Below are positions 26,616 through 32,927 of a stretch of DNA of 32,927 nucleotides, piece by piece. The notes under the pieces were generated by a model that was given only the letters and a program-made list of their open reading frames with translations, searched no databases and had not been told where the DNA came from. This stretch comes from Bdellovibrionales bacterium (GTDB taxonomy: Bacteria; Bdellovibrionota; UBA2428): contig JAFEAR010000028.1 of assembly GCA_018266335.1 (NCBI GenBank), positions 1-32,927 of the forward strand. The letters run 5' to 3'. Position 1 is the stretch's first letter, and each line of letters starts with the position of its first letter. The translations under genes and the position numbers were made by a program.

Positions 26616-27511
26616 ACTTCAGCACTTCCAGAGGGAGAGGGGGTCTTTTCAGCTTCTTCAAGTTTCTGCTCATTTTTCTTAGAAAAACGATCTACGGGAT
26701 CTGGCGGAATAATGGCGGGCTGGGCGCTTTGTGCGACCTTTATGCCCTGCGAACGCAAGATCAATTCTTTGGCTACTTCCAAATAAGATTTGGCCCCAAA
26801 ACAAGCTGGGTCATAGACAATGCCGGGAGTGCCATGGGAAGTGCTTTCAGCCAATCTAATGCGGCGCGGAATAATTGTGGAAAAAATTCGATCCTTAGCA
26901 AAGCCGCGAATTTCCGAAAGCACTTGCTTTGACAATTTTGACCTGGAGTCAAACATCGTCAAAAGAATGCCTTCTTCCTTTAATTCGGGGTTTAAGTGGG
27001 CCTTCACCAGTTCAACCGTATTTAGAATACTTGCGAAGCCCTGGAGCGAGAAAAACTCACTTTGCATAGGAACAAGGTATGAAGTGCTGGCCGTAAGGGC
27101 GTTCAAAGTGAGCAAACCTAAAGAAGGAGGACAATCGATTAAAACGTAATCAAAAGAGGAGAGCTCTTCGGTAAATGATAGCTTTAGGCGGTATTCCCTA
27201 TCCGACAGCTCAACTAGTTCAACTTCGGCCCCAGCAAGGTTTGTATCGGCCGGACAAACGAAAAGGTTGGGGACGGCCGTGGGAATAATGGTTTCATGAA
27301 GCTTTTTAGCGCCAACCAAGGCCAAATAGATGTTCTGGTCGGGAACCAGGTCAGGGTTCACAGCTAAACCACAGCTCAGGTTACCCTGCGGATCCATATC
27401 AATAAGAAGAACCTTCTTATTAAGGAGGGCCAGGGAGGCCCCAAGGTTAATAACGGTTGTGGTTTTACCCACGCCGCCCTTTTGGTTAAAAATTGAAATG
27501 ATCTTTGGCAT
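26612..27511 (-). CDS. parA: Chromosome partitioning ATPase ParA
   Basis: A Walker-type ATPase that binds DNA non-specifically and moves ParB-parS complexes. It has the deviant Walker A KGGVGKTT (11-18), LIDMDPQGN in the next strand, and the Walker B region DYVLIDCPPSLG. The frame is open back to a GTG at 27520. The ATG at 27511 is preferred because GAGGG lies eight bases before it and the protein then starts MPKIISIFNQ, the family norm, giving 299 residues. The C-terminal 40 residues are a polar extension with many Glu, Lys, Pro and Ser. It begins 11 bases after rsmG. Confidence 0.96.
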   Translation of the reverse strand: MPKIISIFNQKGGVGKTTTVINLGASLALLNKKVLLIDMDPQGNLSCGLAVNPDLVPDQNIYLALVGAKKLHETIIPTAVPNLFVCPADTNLAGAEVELVELSDREYRLKLSFTEELSSFDYVLIDCPPSLGLLTLNALTASTSYLVPMQSEFFSLQGFASILNTVELVKAHLNPELKEEGILLTMFDSRSKLSKQVLSEIRGFAKDRIFSTIIPRRIRLAESTSHGTPGIVYDPACFGAKSYLEVAKELILRSQGIKVAQSAQPAIIPPDPVDRFSKKNEQKLEEAEKTPSPSGSAEV

Positions 27512-27519
27512 GTCCCTCA

Positions 27520-27524
27520 CCCTC
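27520..27524 (-). promoter_or_regulatory. Ribosome binding site that sets the parA start
   Basis: On the minus strand GAGGG, overlapping the rsmG stop codon, lies eight bases before the parA ATG at 27511. It makes the GTG at 27520, which would sit directly on it, unlikely. Confidence 0.6.
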
Positions 27525-28059
27525 AGCCTCTGTTTAACAGGTTGATCTTGTTCAGAACATATTTGGGTTTTGAGGATTCTGCAACCTCGCTGGAAAAAAC
27601 ATAGTGAGGGTCACCCTTTAACTGCGAGCGAAGAAGGGCCTCCTCTAAACTTGAGGCTCCGCTAAAGGCCCGGGCCACCCCAAAAAAGGCTCCATTGGCA
27701 AAGCTGGCAACTGTTTCACGTGAAACATCCTCTACCTTGCCCCCAAGGACCAAAGTCCTATCGGAAAGCTCGGGTATTACCGAACTACAGAGATTCAACA
27801 GGAAGGCCCGAGCTTTCGCTTTGGGTTCAACAAAAACCGCCCGATGATTTTCACTGAGGCAAAGCCAGGCCATTCCCATAAGTCCCGATCCAGCACCTAT
27901 ATCAACAATAGTGCTGGGCAGAGATTCTTTTGCCTGGAGGCTGTTGAGGGAGTCCGTCGCTTCCCTCATTAATTCAGTAACAGGCTTCTGCCCCACAAGA
28001 CGGTGGGTAAAGTCCCACTCCTTAACGGCTTCAAAGTAGGCCCTAAGAATTTGTTTCAC
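27523..28059 (-). CDS. rsmG: 16S rRNA (guanine-527 N7) methyltransferase
   Basis: Methylates G527 of 16S rRNA using S-adenosylmethionine. The SAM loop is VDIGAGSGLMGMAW (about 52-65), in which the usual 'GLPG' reads GLMG. FVEPKAKARAFL and ARAFSGASSLEEAL follow as in the family. The best-supported start is GTG at 28059, with AGGGG nine bases upstream, giving 178 residues. That is short, because the family's first helix is only partly present. The frame stays open upstream to a TTG at 28137, and residues there resemble the missing helix, so the true start may lie further upstream inside mnmG. VSRET at 112-116 is encoded by a parS site, and the GTG lies in a second one. Confidence 0.88.
   Translation of the reverse strand: MKQILRAYFEAVKEWDFTHRLVGQKPVTELMREATDSLNSLQAKESLPSTIVDIGAGSGLMGMAWLCLSENHRAVFVEPKAKARAFLLNLCSSVIPELSDRTLVLGGKVEDVSRETVASFANGAFFGVARAFSGASSLEEALLRSQLKGDPHYVFSSEVAESSKPKYVLNKINLLNRG
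27712..27727. other. parS: parS site inside rsmG
   Basis: TGTTTCACGTGAAACA is a perfect 16-base palindrome that matches the bacterial parS consensus bound by ParB/Spo0J. It is read in the rsmG frame as VSRET. It lies about 1.1 kb upstream of parB, 340 bases from the second copy, so ParB probably loads here. Confidence 0.93.
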
Positions 28060-29866
28060 GTGAAACAACCCCTGCTGCCCGGCCGATAGCAATGACTGCT
28101 GACGGAGTAATCCCGCTAATAGAGGCCAGCTCCGCAACCGAAGCCGGCCTGTGCAGAGAGAGTTTCTCCAGAACCTCTTTAGATAGGGTAGGAATTTGCG
28201 AGTAGTTAAACCCCTGGTCTAATCGCCAGTTCTGAATGTTTTTGTACTCCAAGAGCTCCTCATTCTGCTTTTTAAGATATCCCGAGTACTTTGCCTCAAT
28301 TTCGATCTTCTCAAGGACAAGCTCATCGGGTTGATGCTCAAAGGGTAAATCCAGCCCCTCCCAAGTAACCTCCGGACGCTTGAGATAGTCAAAGACCGAA
28401 ATCACGCGATTAGCATCTAGCCGAATGCGGGCCTCTCGAAACACCTTCAAAGACTCTTCCGTTTCACGAACCATCGATTCGTACCACCGACATTGTTCAT
28501 CCGTAAGAAGTCCATTGGATTTCCCCAACTCAAACATACGCTCGTGAGCATTGTCTTCACGGAGAAGAAGTCTAAACTCAGACCGGCTGGTGAACATTCT
28601 ATAGGGCTCTTCACTCCCTTTAGTAACTAGATCGTCAACCAGGGTCTCCATATAGCTACGACTGCGATCGGGCCGAATTTCATCTTCTCCCAAAAAATAA
28701 CGCGCCGCCTGCAGGCCTGCCCATAGTCCCTGCGCAGCGGCCTCTTCGTAGCCAGAAGTACGATTGATTTGTCCGGCAAGAAAAAGGCCCTTGCTGAATT
28801 TCGACTGAAAACCACAAGTCAGTTCTTTGGGGTCGAACACATCGTATTCAACCGCATAGCCGGGACGGAGAAACTCCACTTTTTCCAATCCATCGATTGT
28901 TCGAAAAAATTCGAGCTGCACCGACTCGGGAAGACTTGTGCTCATTCCATTCGGATAAATCGAATCTGTGTCGAGTCCTTCCGGCTCCAAAAAAATTTGG
29001 TGCCGAGCTCGTTCCGTAAAACGACGAATCTTATCTTCTACACTTGGGCAATAGCGCGGACCAACTCCCGAAATATCTCCGGAGAAAAGAGGACTCTTGT
29101 CGAAGTTTGCGCGAATCACTTCGTGAGTTCGCTCGTTAGTATGTCCAAAGTAACAGGCTAGCTGAGGAAGTTTATTGAGCGAACGGTCCCACGAAAAAGT
29201 TCGCCTTTCGGGATCTCCCCATTGTTTTTCCCATTTAGAAAAATCGATTGTACTTGCCTTTAGACGCGCCGGAGTTCCCGTCTTAAGACGCTTAATAGAA
29301 TGTCCTAAATTTTGAATGCTGGCCGAAAGCCCTTCCGAAGCTGAGTCACCGAAACGCCCGCCCTTCTGCCGAACCTCTCCACAAAACATAATTCCGCCCA
29401 TGAAGGTGCCAGAAGTAACAACCGCTACTTTAGTTTCTAGGACCTCTCCAGACTTTAAGCGAACTCCAGAAACATCTTTGTTCGCATTAGTGAGGACCTG
29501 AAACGCTTCTCCCTCTATTATATGTATGCCTGCGCGCCGGCTCATCCAATCCGACATGAGGGATTGGTAGCGTTGTTTGTCACATTGGATGCGGGTGGAG
29601 CGAACAGCGGGCCCCTTATTAAGATTGAGTCGGCGAGCCTGAATTCCGGAATGGTCGGCAGCTTTGCCCATCCATCCACCCAGAGCATCTACTTCGTAAA
29701 CTAAATGGCTCTTTGCAACTCCACCGATGGCGGGGTTACAGGACATAGCCCCGATCTTATTTTTATCCAGAGTTATAAGCGCGACATTTTTAAGCCGAGC
29801 CGAAAGAGCACGGGCAGCTTCGACCCCCGCGTGACCTCCACCAATAACGACGGCATCAAACTTCAT
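28043..29866 (-). CDS. mnmG: tRNA uridine 5-carboxymethylaminomethyl modification enzyme MnmG
   Basis: With MnmE it builds the cmnm5 group on the wobble uridine of several tRNAs, using FAD and methylene-tetrahydrofolate. The FAD dinucleotide loop is VVIGGGHAGVEAARA (about 6-20). GAMSCNPAIGGVAKSHL near 38-54 and CPSVEDKI further on are family blocks. YPNGMSTSLP and GLFLAGQINRTSGYEEAAAQG complete it. The 607 residues are slightly below the usual 620-630. The C-terminal helical domain ends VVSRETNS, encoded by parS. It lies three bases after mnmE. Confidence 0.97.
   Translation of the reverse strand: MKFDAVVIGGGHAGVEAARALSARLKNVALITLDKNKIGAMSCNPAIGGVAKSHLVYEVDALGGWMGKAADHSGIQARRLNLNKGPAVRSTRIQCDKQRYQSLMSDWMSRRAGIHIIEGEAFQVLTNANKDVSGVRLKSGEVLETKVAVVTSGTFMGGIMFCGEVRQKGGRFGDSASEGLSASIQNLGHSIKRLKTGTPARLKASTIDFSKWEKQWGDPERRTFSWDRSLNKLPQLACYFGHTNERTHEVIRANFDKSPLFSGDISGVGPRYCPSVEDKIRRFTERARHQIFLEPEGLDTDSIYPNGMSTSLPESVQLEFFRTIDGLEKVEFLRPGYAVEYDVFDPKELTCGFQSKFSKGLFLAGQINRTSGYEEAAAQGLWAGLQAARYFLGEDEIRPDRSRSYMETLVDDLVTKGSEEPYRMFTSRSEFRLLLREDNAHERMFELGKSNGLLTDEQCRWYESMVRETEESLKVFREARIRLDANRVISVFDYLKRPEVTWEGLDLPFEHQPDELVLEKIEIEAKYSGYLKKQNEELLEYKNIQNWRLDQGFNYSQIPTLSKEVLEKLSLHRPASVAELASISGITPSAVIAIGRAAGVVSRETNS
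28052..28067. other. parS: parS site at the mnmG end and rsmG start
   Basis: A second copy of TGTTTCACGTGAAACA, identical to the one at 27712. It encodes the last VSRET of MnmG, and the GTG in its centre is the best-supported start codon of rsmG. Bound ParB would therefore cover that start. Confidence 0.93.
28069..28073 (-). promoter_or_regulatory. Ribosome binding site for the GTG start of rsmG
   Basis: AGGGG on the minus strand, nine bases before the GTG at 28059 and next to the parS palindrome. It supports the short form of RsmG, though an upstream start is not excluded. Confidence 0.5.
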
Positions 29867-29869
29867 ACG

Positions 29870-31321
29870 TTATTTACCCAAACAGAACTGGCTGAAAATC
29901 TGTCCTATATATTCATCGCCCGCATCGGTTCCGATGGCTTTCTTCAGTAGAGACTCGGCTTCTCTTAAATGGAGAGCCGTGAGCTCGATGGGAAGCTGGC
30001 CACCCAGGGCGCTTTCGGCCATTTTTATTTCAGCAGCGGAAAGGGAAATAAGCTTTTGCTGCCGGCCAGAAATCAGTCCCGCATCTTGCGATGGACTCGT
30101 TTGTTTTGCTTGCTCGCGAATAAGGGTTTCTATTTGATCCAGCAACCAAGCGCGAAGTTGAAGGGACTCATGAAGGAAGTCGAAAGCTCCCGCTAAGGAA
30201 TTATCTTTAGCCAAGTCTTTGTGCGAATACACATTAATGAAGTTCGCACTGCTCTCTTTGGATTCTTCTAACGGAGTGATGGTCTGCGCTAAATTTTGAA
30301 TTTGAATTACGATTTGAGCGTGCTTCGCGGCTTCTTGTCCGAGTTGAATTCCAAGGGACTCCACCAACTCATGATCAACGAGGGGCTGGCCGTTTGAAAA
30401 CGTGCGAACGCCTGCTGTGTCCATTAGGCGAACCCAACGGCCAGAGGGAAGCCGCATTCGAGTTTCAATCAAATCTCGAGTAGTGCCAGCAAGCGGCGAA
30501 ACAATCGCGCGCTCTCCTCCGCAAAGAATATTAAAGAGCGTGCTCTTCCCCGCATTAGTAGGACCAACTATCGCAATCCGCGGTTCGGCAAAACGGTCAC
30601 AAAAAATATCGTAGTAACTCAAAAGTTCGGCCAAGCGGCCCGAGACATTCAGCAAAAGATTTTTGGCCTGTTCTAAATCGGCGCTCTGCTCCGCCTCTGC
30701 CTCCGGAAAGTCGATGGCGGCTTCGGCGCGACCACGGGCAGTTTCAATTGAGCGAACGGCCCCTACAAGAAGTTCGCTTATTCGGCTTGTGTGCTTCCCA
30801 TGAGCACCAACAAGTTCGGCAGCAACTTCAACGCTAATGTTATCTAGACTAAGTGCGCTGTTTAAAGACTCCGCCTCTTGCAGAGTCATTTTATCGTTGG
30901 CGAGTGCTCGGAAACTGAATTCTCCCGGCAAAGCAGTTCGCGCACCAAGAGAGCACGCCAGTTCGCATATTCTCTCAATAATAGAAGGAACCCCGTGGCA
31001 TTGGATTTCCACGACGTCTTCTCCGGTGAAAGAATGGGGGGACTGAAAATAAAGAACGAGCGCGCGATCAATGAGTGAGGTTGCTGGGCTTTGAGGATCG
31101 GCAATTTTCTTAAGGGCAAAGGTTCCCGGTGCAGGCAGGGATCCCATGATTTGTTCTAAGAAGGAAAGATTGCGGCCCGAAATTCTGACAATAGAAACCG
31201 GACCGCCAAGGGCGGTAGCGGGAGCCACAATCGGGCTCCCGATTCTTTTGAAATAATCGAGACTGCTAGAGGTTGCTTTTTCAGTCTGAATTTTGGCCGT
31301 GGCCGAAATCATTTTTTCCAT
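29870..31321 (-). CDS. mnmE: tRNA modification GTPase MnmE
   Basis: Partner GTPase of MnmG. The N-terminal folate-binding domain begins at PIVAPATALGGPVSIVRISG (about 30-49). The G domain has G1 GPTNAGKST (253-261), AGTTRD (278-283) and DTAG (301-304). The C-terminus ends FCLGK with the catalytic Cys480. The G4 motif, normally NKxD, reads SHKD in VYSHKDLAKD. About 30 polar residues precede the usual start. They follow from the ATG at 31321, which overlaps jag by 41 bases and has its only SD-like string (GAGAGG) 15 bases upstream. A GTG at 31228 has a good ribosome site but would cut the first beta strand. The start is therefore uncertain; the identity is not. Confidence 0.95.
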   Translation of the reverse strand: MEKMISATAKIQTEKATSSSLDYFKRIGSPIVAPATALGGPVSIVRISGRNLSFLEQIMGSLPAPGTFALKKIADPQSPATSLIDRALVLYFQSPHSFTGEDVVEIQCHGVPSIIERICELACSLGARTALPGEFSFRALANDKMTLQEAESLNSALSLDNISVEVAAELVGAHGKHTSRISELLVGAVRSIETARGRAEAAIDFPEAEAEQSADLEQAKNLLLNVSGRLAELLSYYDIFCDRFAEPRIAIVGPTNAGKSTLFNILCGGERAIVSPLAGTTRDLIETRMRLPSGRWVRLMDTAGVRTFSNGQPLVDHELVESLGIQLGQEAAKHAQIVIQIQNLAQTITPLEESKESSANFINVYSHKDLAKDNSLAGAFDFLHESLQLRAWLLDQIETLIREQAKQTSPSQDAGLISGRQQKLISLSAAEIKMAESALGGQLPIELTALHLREAESLLKKAIGTDAGDEYIGQIFSQFCLGK

Positions 31322-32153
31322 ATTGGAAGGGTGAGTCCTCTCCTGGCCTCAAACGATTCCCAATATTTTCATCCAACACTACATCTTCAGCGATGGGAGC
31401 AATTCTGTTTCCGTCAATTTCAGTTCCGTTGGCATTGAAACGCTGGCGCTGGCCATTGCCATTTCCGCCGCCGCCGCGACGACCGCGACCGCCACCGTTG
31501 CCACGGCCTCCGCCATGACCACCATTACCATTGCGACGAGGACCACGACCGCCGCCGCCGTTACCGTGCGCGCGTTGTTCTCCGCCTTCGCTATCCGAAT
31601 GAACACGGGTGTCATCCTTCATGCGAATACGAATGCGCTTGAAATTACCTTTGCCGATACTCTCGGAAACAACGTCGCCCAAATCGGCCAGGTGCGTGTG
31701 AATAATTTTACGATCGGAAGGACTAAGCGCAGGAATGTAAGAGGGCTTACCGCCAGATTCCATTACTTTTTGACGCTTATCGGCCGCCATGTCGCGCAGC
31801 TCTTGAGCTTTGCGTTCGCGGAAACCACCAGCGTCGAAAGAGATACGGAAGCTTTCCTTCGTTTCGTCGGCTACGGGCTCGTTGGAAATACCTTCGGTTT
31901 TCCGTTGAACGCGCATAGCAAGGTGGGAGAGTGCATCCAAAACTTCGGAGGAGTTAGAAACAAAACTATCTACTTCATCCCCTTCGATTTCGTAATGCAG
32001 GCCCGATCCGTCTTTATCCGTTTTGGTAAAGTGGATGCTGTAGCCCATCTTTTCGGGAAGGGCGTTTAAGAAGTCATCCAGACCTCCGGCCGCACCTTCA
32101 CTCGTTTTCTTGATGCCCAATAAATTAAGGGCGGACTTCATGAAACCAACCAT
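31281..32153 (-). CDS. jag: Jag-family RNA-binding protein (KH-R3H) with RGG tail
   Basis: Jag (also called KhpB/EloR in Gram-positives) is an RNA-binding protein usually encoded after yidC. Residues about 37-130 form the KH part, ending FDAGGFRERKAQELRDMA. R3H follows at about 131-178 with the signature R..H in SDRKIIHTHL and the block ESIGKGNFKRIRIRM. From 196 to 238 the chain is almost only Gly, Arg, Asn and His in RGG-like repeats, followed by an acidic tail to residue 290. That tail is not part of standard Jag. The N-terminal Jag_N domain is not evident. AAGGAG lies about ten bases before the ATG at 32153. Confidence 0.88.
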   Translation of the reverse strand: MVGFMKSALNLLGIKKTSEGAAGGLDDFLNALPEKMGYSIHFTKTDKDGSGLHYEIEGDEVDSFVSNSSEVLDALSHLAMRVQRKTEGISNEPVADETKESFRISFDAGGFRERKAQELRDMAADKRQKVMESGGKPSYIPALSPSDRKIIHTHLADLGDVVSESIGKGNFKRIRIRMKDDTRVHSDSEGGEQRAHGNGGGGRGPRRNGNGGHGGGRGNGGGRGRRGGGGNGNGQRQRFNANGTEIDGNRIAPIAEDVVLDENIGNRLRPGEDSPFQYGKNDFGHGQNSD

Positions 32154-32158
32154 AGAAT

Positions 32159-32927
32159 TTAGACTCCTTCTTGAATGGGTTGCAGTTTCGGATCACGTCG
32201 CAACATCAATTGTTGAATGATGCCGACGAAATTACTGACGAAAAGATAAAGGGTGAGGCCGGACGGCCAGTCCTTCGACAAATAACCAAAGAAAACGTTC
32301 ATACCCATCATGATCCACTTCATGTCGGGCTGCCCCGGCTGCGTGTTCATTTGCTGGGGATTGAGTCGCATGTAGCCTACAAGGGAAATCGTCCACAGTG
32401 CAGGGAAGATATAAAGAGGATCCTTAGAGGAAAGATCTTGAATCCATCCCACGAAGGGAGCCTGATAAAGATCTAACGAGTGGCCCAGTGCCGTGTAGAG
32501 ACCCGCAAAAATAGGCAATTGCAACAGGAGCGGCATACAGCTGCCAAGCGGATTCACTTGGTTTTTGCGATAGAGCTCCATCATTTCGCGATTCATCTGC
32601 TCTGCTTTAGAGCGATCACCCGCGTATTTAGCCTTTAATTTTTCGATTTGCGGCTGCAGCGTTTTCATTTTCTGCCCCGACATGAAAACTTTTCTGTTCA
32701 GCGGCCAGAAAGCCAAACGCACCAAAATAGTGAGAGCAATAATCGAAATGCCGAAGTTATGGAAAACGATGTTCAGTTTTTTCAGAGACCAGATCAAAAT
32801 TTTTGCTACGGCTCCGAAGAATCCCAAATCCACTGCGTCCTGTAAGCGGGGATCGACGGCGAGAAGTTGCTCGGTGTCACGCGTACCAAAGTAGATCGAA
32901 ACTTCGTAATTCGCGTTGGCTTCGGTC
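32159..32927 (-). CDS. yidC: Membrane protein insertase YidC, C-terminal part
   Basis: YidC inserts and folds inner-membrane proteins, among them ATP synthase subunits. The frame is open to the right edge, so the N-terminus is missing and 256 codons remain. The visible part starts with the end of the periplasmic P1 domain (YEVSIYFGTRDTEQL), then VDLGFFGAV, where the conserved membrane core begins. It continues with TILVRLAFWPLNRK and the cytoplasmic hairpin PQIEKLKAKYAGDRSKAEQMN. NPLGSCMPLLLQLPIFAGLY follows, then the last membrane segments. No Lys-rich C-terminal extension is present. jag starts five bases after its stop. The usual neighbours yidD, rnpA, rpmH and dnaA would lie beyond the window. 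Confidence 0.95.
   Translation of the reverse strand, partial: TEANANYEVSIYFGTRDTEQLLAVDPRLQDAVDLGFFGAVAKILIWSLKKLNIVFHNFGISIIALTILVRLAFWPLNRKVFMSGQKMKTLQPQIEKLKAKYAGDRSKAEQMNREMMELYRKNQVNPLGSCMPLLLQLPIFAGLYTALGHSLDLYQAPFVGWIQDLSSKDPLYIFPALWTISLVGYMRLNPQQMNTQPGQPDMKWIMMGMNVFFGYLSKDWPSGLTLYLFVSNFVGIIQQLMLRRDPKLQPIQEGV

Noticed and set aside
31440..31570. GCC/CCG-rich repetitive DNA as a microsatellite or tandem array
   Set aside because: The repetition is irregular at DNA level and follows the Gly/Arg codons of the Jag tail.

Overview
This window is a chromosomal stretch next to the replication-origin region of a Gram-negative bacterium, with roughly even to moderately high GC by eye. The best guess is a member of the Bdellovibrionota or a related delta-type lineage. 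That guess rests on three things: the order yidC-jag-mnmE-mnmG-rsmG-parA-parB-bactofilin, an F1Fo operon that begins with b' and b genes and lacks the a and c subunits, and the Gram-negative LptF/LptG permease. It is inferred from gene order, not from a species match. I see no rRNA, tRNA, CRISPR array, insertion sequence or prophage. Gene density is very high and most neighbouring genes overlap or abut.

Layout. Positions 1-794 (minus) hold a ROK-family sugar kinase cut by the left edge. Positions 902-2689 (plus) hold a secreted protein that I cannot assign. Positions 2697-3791 (minus) hold an LptF/LptG permease. From 3830 to 14817 there is one uninterrupted plus-strand run of 12 genes: lepB, def, fmt, rpe, hutH, hutU, hutI, a Rossmann/DUF2520 protein (candidate PanG), panB, panC, coaX and panD. 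Most junctions in it are 4-base start/stop overlaps. At 14804-14817 the strand flips. A TlpA-like thioredoxin and a degenerate metallo-beta-lactamase-fold protein lie on the minus strand, and a small pilin-like protein (16024-16368) lies on the plus strand.

From 16365 to the right edge everything is on the minus strand. In transcription order, right to left, it reads yidC (cut by the edge), jag, mnmE, mnmG, rsmG, parA, parB, bactofilin, atpF', atpF, atpH, atpA, atpG, atpD, atpC, radA, glpK. Two identical, perfect 16-bp parS palindromes sit inside the end of mnmG/start of rsmG and inside rsmG, next to the parAB genes whose product should bind them.

How the genes work together. The lepB-def-fmt block handles protein initiation and export. 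The hut genes carry histidine as far as formiminoglutamate. The candidate panG with panB, panC, panD and coaX would make a complete route from ketoisovalerate and aspartate to phosphopantothenate. The yidC side covers membrane insertion, tRNA/rRNA modification, chromosome segregation with a bactofilin scaffold, and the F1 plus stator part of ATP synthase. Most genes are ordinary housekeeping. The least explained items are the secreted 595-residue protein, the degenerate MBL-fold protein, the pilin-like protein, the RGG-tailed Jag and the MnmE with an altered G4 motif.
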